Assembly (NCBI GenBank): GCA_032158295.1
Contig: CM063255.1
Location: forward strand, 4,059,501-4,123,500
Direction of reading: 5' to 3'
Source: Pycnopodia helianthoides
Lineage: Eukaryota > Echinodermata > Asteroidea > Forcipulatida > Asteriidae
Length of the DNA stretch: 64,000 bases
How positions within the stretch are numbered: the first letter of the stretch is position 1; each line of letters begins with the position of its first letter. Position numbers and translations under genes: made by a program. Shown in pieces: positions 54,840-64,000 of this stretch. The notes beneath the pieces are model-generated. The model saw only the letters and a program-made list of their open reading frames with translations. It had not been told where the DNA came from and did no database searches.

Positions 54840-55178
54840 TACAACTCGGTTGGTCATGCCTAAAAGTCATAGACTTGGTGGTGGTGGGTCTTTTAGTGTT
54901 TGTGGCCCCAAATTATGGAACGATTTGCCACCAAACCACAAGGTCTTGAAATATTATTATAGCTTTCAAACGCCAGTTGAAGCCACACCTGTTTCGTTAA
55001 TTATGATGTCTTTTCTTGATTGCTTATTACGGGGTTTTTTTTTTTGTATAATTTGTTAATGTAAATATGTTCTTGTTGTTTTCATATCATTGTAAAGCGC
55101 TATGGTCATACCTCTTTTAGCGCTATGATTGTATGGTTTTTGAGGCATTGCATGGTGAGGTATCAATCAATCTATATT
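54840..55178 (+). mobile_element. LINE 3' end (CR1/L2-like reverse transcriptase C-terminus), degenerate
   Basis: The frame reads RLGGGGSFSVCGPKLWNDLP, matching the GPxLWNxLP motif of these enzymes, then decays. The 3' part contains tgtaaagcgctatggtcata, typical of such tails. Confidence 0.6.
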
Positions 55179-56714
55179 CGGTTTGTGGTAACACCATGTG
55201 TTTAATTATCCACTTTGCTGTGTAGATTTTGTTCTTTAGAGAACTTGTCTTGCTATTTATTCTACTACCGATTTTCGGAATTCGGGAGACTTCTCAGTTA
55301 CTACTAACTAGGCAGGAGGTAGGAAATCGGCCTGGACTACTACGTTAGCTTTGTGGATCGGGGGGACTTCTCGTTTAACTGCACTGCTGCGGAGTGAGTT
55401 ATAATTATAGGCACTGTTTATTATTATTATCAATTATTAGTGTGCTAGGAAGAGAGAACAAGAAAGCCAAATGGGGAGGGAAAAAACCGAGAGAAACGAC
55501 AAAATGATGAATTGAACATGTAGCCTTTTTTTTCACAATGATATAGAACAGGTCAAGCATAACGCTGCGGCAAAGTGCCTCACGCGCAAACAACATTGTT
55601 ATTTATTATTTATAAAGGTGATTTGTTATTGTGTCACTGGCTAATTTAATGCGATTCCAAGCGTGGGTCTCCGTGAACAAAAGGTGTCCACGTATAGTGA
55701 AGGATTTGGAGACATGATGTGGGCTTGCACAATGTCTGCAAAATGTTTTCACAAATTTGAAAATAGTACCTTTTGTTAAAACAAGGAGCCTTTTCTTAGT
55801 GTGGTTATTATGTGTGTTCAAAATGAGGAAGACTACTGAAGGGATCAATGGGGACAGCAAATATCAGGTCTCAATGTAATTTCGAATGGAAAAGAGAGCA
55901 GTTTAAACAAAATATTTTTGTTTAACTACACACTGATAATGAACTGAGCATACGTTAAAAAAAATAATAATAATAACAAAAAAACACTAATTTGTCCATG
56001 TTTATTAAGATATTGTATTTATGGACGCCATTATGTAGGTAATGTAGCCCTTACACACACACACCGACTAACGGGGTACATTACATAGAGGAGCCATGCC
56101 ACCTCACGAGGTTCTCTTTGTTCTAGTGGTACCCCACAGAGAATTTCTTAAGAAAAGGGAATAATAGAACAACACTGGAAGTACCCCGTAACTGCCATGT
56201 GTAAGACTGTATCCACACACACACAAAATAATCAAAAGCAGTTAAAAAGAACGAAAAAAAAGCGGCACGACTATTGATAACACATTGGTGTCAGGAACAC
56301 CGTTGTTACTGATAGAGTAACACAATGTCCATTTATATTTAGAATAAACGTATATTTCGAAATATTATTTATCAATAACACTTAAGAAAACTCCAAGACA
56401 CTTCAAGCTTAGACCTTAATTGATAAAAGGAAAGATAGTAAGGAGAAACTATGTCCCCAAGTCCCTTAATGGAATTTGGTAGAGTGTTAATTTGTTTGAC
56501 ACAAATCATCAAAGGTGCCGAGGGGAGAAGGTAACGGAAACCATTCACCTCACTGTTTGTATTATTTAAAATTAGTCCGCGTGTTAGAAATAAAAATGCT
56601 GTCCGTTGCGTTACAAGCTAGGAGGTCACACTCATGTGAGACTAAGTCTGTGTGTTTTTTTTTGTAATGATGTATGTGGTTTAAAGGGTGGTACTGTTTT
56701 TCGTTTGTTTGTTA
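55179..56714. other. Intergenic, no gene seen
   Basis: At 56031-56215 an inverted-looking pair (aatgtagcccttacacaca and ctgccatgtgtaagactgta, with ggggtacattacat and ggaagtaccccgta) hints at another small element. Its limits are unclear. Confidence 0.3.
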
Positions 56715-56821
56715 GTTGTTGTTGTTGTTGTTGCTGTTGCTGTTGTTGCTGATGCTGCAGCTGTTGTTGCTGTTGATGTTGTTGTTGATGTTGTTACTGC
56801 TGCTGCTGTTGCTGTTGCTGT

Positions 56822-56853
<32 letters not shown>

Positions 56854-56895
56854 TTGTTGCTGTTGATGTTGCTGTTGCTGTTGCTGTTGCTGCTT
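56715..56895. repeat. Trinucleotide repeat (GTT/GCT)n
   Basis: About 180 bp of mixed TTG, CTG and ATG units on the plus strand. The poly-Leu and poly-Val/Ala frames are a by-product of the repeat. Confidence 0.93.
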
Positions 56896-57633
56896 TGCTG
56901 TTTTAATCGGCCAGAAGTGCCCCGTTAAAAAAAAAACGGCACACCTTCTTGTGCCCGCTAAAATTCACCCTATAGTTTCGGAGCTGCCATACATGTTGTA
57001 ATAATCTTTAGAATGTAAGATTCTTTTACGGATTCCTAATTCGTCGAGGATGCTTGCTAAAGTAGATTTGATGCTGCGGATGCTGTAGCTACCATGTCAG
57101 TGTATCTGTTGTGATGACAATCCAGCCCATTAAGTCATAACATTCTTATTTGGGTACCGTGTACTACAATTTGCAACATCGAGTGCATATTATTTGGAGT
57201 GTTTGGTTTACCTTGCCTTCAAAGCTGCGCGTAACTAAGACAGACTGCGCAACTCATTGCATACAGTGCATGCGACAAAGAAAGTGATGGCAAGACTAAA
57301 TCTATGTCATGCGTGAAGACCCAAGGTATGAAAAAGATGGAGCAGTAGATTTGACACTGACAATGGACATACATTCCCGACATCGATGAAAGCTTTTTGT
57401 TATTTTTACTCTCAGCTGCACTCATTGATTTTTCTATAATTTGCTGACGAGGAATTCTACAAATGGTGCTTCCCGTCTTGCATCAATACTTCAGTATTCA
57501 CAATGTTCACCTCTTGCTCCTTTTTGCCGAAATGCACCAACACCAAAATAATAGAAAATATGTATATCGAGAAAAAAATAATAATACTTTAAAAGGGTGT
57601 ACAAAACATTGGTAAGATTTACATATAACTTAC

Positions 57634-57838
57634 TTGACATAATTGTCATTGTAGAAAACTTCCATTGGAAAATTATTTCCTGGAATGCTATTGCTTTTTG
57701 AGAAAATAATGGTTGCAGCAGTGTAGGCAAGTGAGTACGAAATAAGACGTTTGAAAACACTAAAAAGAAAACTCCCCATGTGACTCTTAGGTTTGAGCGT
57801 GGAACCATGCAGGCTTTCACCCATATACTCCAGTTTTG
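57634..57838 (-). CDS. Candidate internal exon encoding a membrane-anchor segment, unrecognised
   Basis: Bounded by a strong acceptor (TTTGTTCTACATCTCAG|CA) and a strong donor (GTCAA|GTAAGT). The 205-nt exon (phase 1 in, phase 2 out) has 67 full codons. It reads KLEYMGESLHGSTLKPKSHM, then GSFLFSVFKRLISYSLAYTA, ATIIFSKSNSIPGNNFPMEV and FYNDNYV. A basic residue pair before a hydrophobic stretch and a polar stem resembles a type II membrane anchor. No partner exon was recognised, and the acceptor-side sequence tgagatgtagaacaaagagc also occurs at about 41.02 kb, so a repeat origin is possible. Confidence 0.35.
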
Positions 57839-57992
57839 CTGAGATGTAGAACAAAGAGCCATTTCGAAAGCTTTATTTCACGTACTGCATCTCTTTCAAA
57901 CACATTTTAATTGGTATGGTGCCTAATGGGGTGAGAAAAAAATCAAATGGTCCTCATAAACCGCGACGAATTCAAGAAGAAAAGCGCGCCCT

Positions 57993-58110
57993 ATGTCGGG
58001 TTATCACGAGTATGGGATAGTGACGTCTTGGACCAAGACTACATTGGGATTTGAACCCAAGACCCCTGACATTCCGGGCAGACGCTCTACCAACCCAGCT
58101 ATGAGGCACA
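57993..58110 (-). mobile_element. tRNA-derived SINE head (not a functional tRNA)
   Basis: On the minus strand TAGCTGGGTTGGTAGAGCG is a good A box and GGTTCAAATCC a good B box. D- and T-arm sequences are recognisable, but the two acceptor-stem halves do not pair, so this is a tRNA-derived repeat. Confidence 0.65.
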
Positions 58111-59839
58111 GCGGTATTCTCCCCCGGGTTTTCCCTAAGAACCACATTGCATCTCTTTGTAACTCCTTGCCCGGTGCAGGTTTCCCTCCATCCTACAATC
58201 TAGACTGTTTTTATGATGAATATCAATTTCCACCTTCATTTCCCTTGAGTGCTTTTTCATCGTAAGCGTCTTATTCTTGTGTTTTCATGGTAAATATGCC
58301 ATAAATTTAAATGTTTTCTTGTTGCAGCCCCTTGTTGTAAACCAAGAGTGGCTTTTATAGCCTTGTTTTGGGCGATCTTGCATACAAATAGAATACCGAT
58401 TGAGCTTAAACTTTCACAGGTTTGTTATTTCATGTATGTAGGGTGGTATAAAGATTTACCAATTAGATCCAACATAATTAAGATTCAGTCTCCATCCCCC
58501 CCCCCCCCCATTCGCTACTTGCACTGATCCACCATGTGAGTGTAGAGCCTCGACTTTATGCTTCATCTGTACTGTACTTATGTATCTGTTTGGATGAAAG
58601 TGTCATACATTACCATGACAATACAGAGTTATATAATGCGTCATTCACTGCTGTCCCCGATTCCAGGCTCTACACGCAAATGGATGACCGTGCAAAGGGC
58701 GAATACGTGTAGAAATGTCATCTGATAGCGCCCTCTTTTGAATCGGCTTTCTTCCGATCAGCCCATGTTAATTAACCGTATCGGGGGACACGATACACTG
58801 ATATACAAAATCCCTTACGACATCGGGTTGTCACGATTGCGGCTATCAAACTAGCAATGATGATTTGTTGGTTCTTCAAATGCAGTGTTCTTGGAATTTA
58901 TCCGTATTTCAGACGGGAATAGTCTTGTGGAGGTTTTGTTTTGGTATGGATTTCAATTAACCAGTAAGCTTTCAGGTTTAAACTGTTCGAGTTTATGTCG
59001 TTATTACAGTAGACTCTATGCACATGACGACATTTGAATAGGGCGCCCTCGGCTAGAGGTCAAAAGAAGATTTGCTCATTGGCCCATCCTGCGCGCCGGA
59101 TAATGTGCGTTTCCCATTGTTGCATCATCGTTTTACCTCTAAAATGGCGGCGTTAATACGTCAACGCATAAGGTCCATATCCGTACCGTCACGTCCAGCT
59201 AGATAGGCCTTCATTGACATTGGTGAATCACCATTGGGTTTTGACTAGGATCAGAAATTATGTACCTTTATTTCACCTGGAAAGGTTTTGCTATACGTGC
59301 AAGTACCCCCACCCCCACCCCCCCCCCCCTTACAGAGATTATGCCTTTTGTGGATGCAGGGTGCCATGGGACAATTAAGTCAAATTATTTCGACCATAAT
59401 TTTTGTTTTGCCCTTAGGATTTATCAAAATAATGAGGGAAACAATACGGGAAAATGAATTGGGCTAATTACGAAAATTATATGACTCTGTGGATGTTTTT
59501 GCACAAACACACGCCTTAGTGTAAAACTGAACACGTTGGTGCCCTGTGCCTGGTCTGTAAATGTATTAGTGTTGGCCCTTTTGGCCGTACATAGTGCCCT
59601 ACAGGGGTCTACGTTAACTAACGTTTCTGTTACGCAAACATAATCTTCAAACCATCAGCATGACGTGGTATGTCCAGTCTTTAGTACAGGATTGGCCGTT
59701 CCATCAGTCAACGATTGCAGGTTTTTACATCTCTTTTGAATTTTACAAGACGGGCGGACAGCCTCGAAGCAATGTCCGCCTAACAACCAATCTAAAAATA
59801 GAAAAACAGCTCTTAGTGGAAAGATCGCATTTCAAGACA

Positions 59840-59900
59840 TCACTCACGAATGGCAATAGGTCGTGGGTTCAAATCCCGCCCGATATGATATGCGGTTTAT
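59840..59900 (+). mobile_element. Fragment with Pol III B box
   Basis: tcgtgggttcaaatcccgcc is a T-arm-like B box with a perfect stem. No A box was found at the right distance. Confidence 0.4.
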
Positions 59901-59944
59901 TTCACATGCCTTGGGATTGGAAAGTACAAGGTATGCATCAGTGC

Positions 59945-60235
59945 TTAAAGGCAAAGTACACCTTTGGTTTTTGGAACCGTTCGATTGTTTTAATCCTCTA
60001 TAAATGTATTATATAGGGCCTACAATATGACTAACCTGTGAAAATATATTTTCAAAAGGTGGTAGCGTTTTTGAGATTTTGCCGAAAATCTGGAGCGGTT
60101 TTGTACACGCAGGAAGAATAATCCGCAATCATGGAATACACAATCTGAGAAACGTTTTGACAGAACGCTTCTCAGATTCAATGTTTTCTGATAAAAACTG
60201 CTTTACATCAGTGTATAGGGGAACAAATCAAAGTA
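59945..60235. mobile_element. Partial TTAAAGG-type inverted-repeat element
   Basis: Starts ttaaaggcaaagtacacctt, and carries an inner palindrome ctgagaaacgtt with aacgcttctcag. The right end is not clear. Confidence 0.45.
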
Positions 60236-61714
60236 ATAAGATGTCGAACTTCGGCTGAATGTGTATAGGCCCTATGCATTGTACGCCATTTTAGTAAGCA
60301 ACACTTTGATGTAACACTATAATCAGTGCAGACGCTGACCGTGACAATCAGTGCAATAACAGAAGCACTTGCTTACTGAAATGGCGCCATGCCGTACTTC
60401 ATGTTTTAGCATTAAAAAGAGATCAAGTTGCCTATCTTAGGCCATACGATCTTGGTAAAAAAAAAAGGTCTTTATCCCCGATGCAAATTTCACATCCAAT
60501 AAAATGTTAACTGTTTACTACAAAAGTCTGAAATACTGTAATACTTCACAAATAATGTTCGGCACACCCACACATTAGTATTGCTCGTTTCTATTACCGC
60601 AACGGAAATATATTTGAAAAAGAGAGGAAGGAAATTATATCGACTCGTTTCAGTAATAACTGCAAAGGTTACTAACAGCAAAGCGTAATAACTGCCGGGA
60701 TAATAACTTGGTATTCCATGTGTAATAGCGTGTAGGCCTACTCTTTGCAACTAGACTTTGCACTTAATAGGGCTAAAAAAAAATGCCCTGCCACATATTC
60801 TTTGGTACTCCTTTACCCTACTAACTAACATACTTTTGCAAAGATTAAATTATTATTACAAATGAATAACATATTCCCCCCTTCTTATTCGTCTTGTTTC
60901 TCCTTCGTTGTGTAACTCTTCATTTTAGACAAATTCAAAAAACAACATTACTCTTAATTGAATGATGGCGCTGTCTATAATAGTAGTACAGAAGTACGGC
61001 TTTTTAACGGAGACAAATAACAAGGATGTGTTGGCCTGCTTGTACGAGGCGTGTACCAGGCGTGCATGAGGCACTGCTCGGTGTGTTCTTCAAAGCGAGT
61101 ATAATAATAACTCAAGAGGGCGGCAGATGTAACAACCAAGCAGAGCCGTTTGTTGAGAGAGTTGCAAAAATTGCGTTAGAAGGCATTTTCGGTCAAACTA
61201 AAAACGCATAGGAGCACACAGGGTGCCAGATAGGACCGCACATTGGGTCGGCTGCATTTGGACCGGAAATGACGTCCAGCAACCACGTGACCTACACACA
61301 GCTCTGCCTCAAGAATCAAGGTTAAGCTAAATCGTAATTTGTGTTTATTCTTAACTTGCGATTTTAGGACGCAGTCTCAATAGATGGCGCTCTTTTGTAG
61401 GTCTTGACAAGTATACGTGGGTGCGCCTCACTAAAACAATAGCTTCCCATATTAGTCGACGTTAAATGCTGAAATAAAATACTCAAAAACACTCAACAAA
61501 TATTGCTGAAATCTAACTAACATAAGAATGACTAGAAGTGATTATTATTATTTTGGTTTCTTCTTCTTTTTGGTAGGTTAGCCGTTGAATGTTTGAGCAC
61601 TATACTCATCCAACACGAAAACACCCTTGAACGAGCAAAATGGCCAGACTCCATCTGGGAAAAAAGTAACCGTCACGCTTCTCAGTAAGAAAGGGTCATT
61701 TTGGCTAGCATTCT
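60236..61714. other. Intergenic, no gene seen
   Basis: Only short frames without splice support. No repeat family was recognised. Confidence 0.3.
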
Positions 61715-61785
61715 CAGTAGTCTAGTGGTAAGACATCTGCTCTAAAATGGCAAATGTCGCGGGTTCGAATCATATTATTGTTATT
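61715..61785 (+). mobile_element. tRNA-like SINE head or tRNA pseudogene
   Basis: TAGTCTAGTGGTAAGAC resembles an A box and GGGTTCGAATC is a B box about 45 nt later. The terminal stem is not supported, so a functional tRNA is not claimed. Confidence 0.5.
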
Positions 61786-64000
61786 CCACAGAACGCGGGA
61801 ATTACTGAGTATACAGTGCTTTACGCGCATTAGAGAGGTGTACCAAAACTTCGCTCGGCCCCAGCGGCCTATCCAGGACCGCTGGGATGGGCTAATTAGC
61901 TTGCACAGATTATTGTTCAGGAAGTACGTCATGCGTGCAGTGCTTGCAGTGTGAGTGTGATGCATGATGGGACTGAGCATTAACCAATGAGCGTGCTTGA
62001 TACATTTGCCCATCCCAGCGCCTTTGGTTTTAAGGCAAGGCGCTGGGGACGAGCGAAGTCTCGGGGTTGAAAGTCAACAACAGCAGAGGGCTCAATACTT
62101 GACCAGTTTTCAACAATCCTGAAAAGCTATGACCTTCAAATCTTCGGTTTTTCTTGGGCTTGTCCCCCGATTTCCTCTGTATTAAGTGTAGTGCATCCAC
62201 AAAAGACGGAAGGAAAATCACCATCACGCCATTTTAGCTGTGTTTTCTTTCTTTCTTTCTTTCTTAAATATTGGTCTTGTATGAGAATATTTCTCTCACA
62301 GATGATCGGTGGGGCTGCGAATCGTTTATCTTATCTAAGCTTTAAAGTCTGCGTATATAAAACTAGTGTTGCTAAAACAGTCGGAATGAAGTTGGGAGAC
62401 AACGAGCCAGTGTTTGTTCATAAATTACTCTGATCTTTCAACCTTCAAGCAAAATGCATAATAAATTCACCGTGTAGAATTTGCATTACTGCTTAGGGTT
62501 TCGGATTAAAGATTGAAGGGTGTACTGTTTTGTTCATGCACAACGGGGGCTGTTCCTGTGTGGCATGCCTTGGCTGCAGGAGATTCTGTTCCCCCGATTA
62601 TACTGTTGTGCCCCCGCCCCCCGGGGGGGGGCGAAATGTGTAGGAATTTCGTCAAATAGCGCCCCCTGTTGACTTAGCTTCCTCCAGCTCACATTGGGGG
62701 ACACGGACATGGAACAACAATCCACCGTATTGTGCTTGGACGATAATTGTAAAACACGATGCCGAACTCCTGCTAATGTTGCAAATGCTTTGGGAATTAA
62801 TTAACCCTGCAAGCAGCCAGCTTAGAATATTTGCGCGCGTCCCCCAGGTGCTCACGCGTTATGTTTGGGTGTAAATAACTGTGTTTGGGGGCACAAATCT
62901 TGTCCTAATGGTTCGAACAGATGAATCTAAGTTCACTGAACACACACACCAAAGATTTAAACATTCTGGCAAATGCATATTGGTTCACAACTGACTTGCC
63001 AAAGCATGTCGAAATCCGCGATTTTGCCGAAAATAGTACAAATGAATGCCGCCTTGGCTCCACCCACATTTCGTGACAACTGGCCTTACCGGTGAATGAC
63101 CTCTAGGGCAAAATCGGTTCAGCCACTTTGTTAAGGACTGTTCAGGGTTGGATGAAAATTAATTTCAGCGAAATTGAACCCCCCAAAAAGTGTTGTAATT
63201 AACAAAAATATAAAAAAAGTGCCTACGGCGTGAGCACCTTCGCTGACCCTAGGGTTAAAATTGAGAAGTGGCTATGGGAGTACGTAAAAAAAGCGGCTCA
63301 CCGTTGTAATTAGTATTCTTGGTTTTTGCATACCGTGCGTTTCAGTAAATTTTGTTTCAAAAAAAAAATCATGATTTTATTCATTTTGATTTTTTTTAAA
63401 AGTATTATTTAGTTCTTATTTTTTTCTTGCTTGATATCGAGATATAAATGACTTATTTCATTCATTTATTCTAATCACATTTCGTGGTCTAAAAGCAAAA
63501 TTGGACGTAATTTACAATACATATTTATGAGCAATAAATTGCAAGCAAGCAGAACTGGAGCAAATAAGAAAGTAAACAAAAGTGGAATACAATAATATGC
63601 ATGAAACCTGAAAAGGGTGAAACGTCTAAAATTGTATTATTTAGTAAACAAATAAAAAATAAGAATTGTATTTTTTATTTATTTATTTATGTTTAACAAG
63701 TGGTTCTGACACGGAGTCGGCAAAATTTGGTTCGAAAGACGAAGACATTTGTCACGATTCGACAACCTGGGGGGATGAGATCTCCAGTACGAGATGATTT
63801 ATACAACCTCGAACCCCAATCTGTGAACGCACGACAATGATCCACTGTCAGAAAGAGAGTCAAGTTCACACGTTAAAAGACATCAGTACAAGAAAAGTAT
63901 GAACGACCTAAGATGATTCTAGAAACTCTGCCCTTCAAGCTCTTCGTTTTTGTTTTGTTTATTGTGTGTTTTTCTGTTTTTTTTCCCTCTTGGTTACGTG
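61786..64000. other. Intergenic, no gene seen
   Basis: Contains a short TTTC run at 62247-62266, a C/G-rich patch at 62610-62632, and at about 63605-63635 ctgaaaagggtgaaacgtct, which again carries GAAACGTC. No coding support. Confidence 0.3.

Noticed and set aside
56688..56928. Poly-Leu and poly-Val/Ala frames
   Set aside because: Trinucleotide repeat, no flanking coding signal.
58040..58110. tRNA gene on the minus strand
   Set aside because: A and B boxes are good but the acceptor stem does not pair, so it was called a tRNA-derived SINE.

Overview
The window is animal (eukaryotic) nuclear DNA: AT-rich, intron- and repeat-dominated, with spliceosomal GT/AG junctions and no bacterial-style gene packing. 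The peptide family encoded on the minus strand (TG-I-x-x-F-D-x-x cores), together with several short inverted-repeat element families that look like those of echinoderms, suggests a starfish or a close echinoderm relative. The species call is inference from recall, not from a search.

The one gene I can support well is a neuropeptide precursor on the minus strand. It runs from about 36.78 kb (signal-peptide exon) down to at least 14.20 kb, with 18 coding exons recognised and the terminal exon not found. Nearly every exon after the first is a 66-69 nt cassette flanked by phase-1 introns, and each encodes one peptide of the form QKLTGIAPFDLL-Gly-Lys-Arg. These should be cut at dibasic sites, amidated through the Gly and capped as pyroglutamate. 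The family fits the echinoderm pedal-peptide/orcokinin-like precursor 2 type (PPLN2-like).

Layout of the gene: the 5' part (36.8-28.5 kb) holds the signal exon and 12 almost identical peptide exons. Seven of these lie in or at the edge of a recent tandem array with a period of about 1.5 kb (31.0-35.6 kb). An intron of about 9 kb, filled with transposon relics, separates these from a diversified 3' set (19.5, 18.9, 17.5, 15.2 and 14.2 kb) with different peptides and weaker processing signals.

The rest is intergenic or intronic repeat sequence: a 92-bp tandem repeat (0.33-1.04 kb), a nested tetranucleotide array (13.0-13.6 kb), at least four short inverted-repeat element families, tRNA-derived SINE pieces, LINE 3' ends including an RTE-like reverse-transcriptase C-terminus (45.1-45.6 kb), and a dispersed module that resembles a decayed hammerhead ribozyme (10.8, 46.0, 49.6, 50.4 kb). 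From 37 to 64 kb I recognise no gene with confidence; two isolated candidate exons (47.8 and 57.7 kb) are listed at low confidence.
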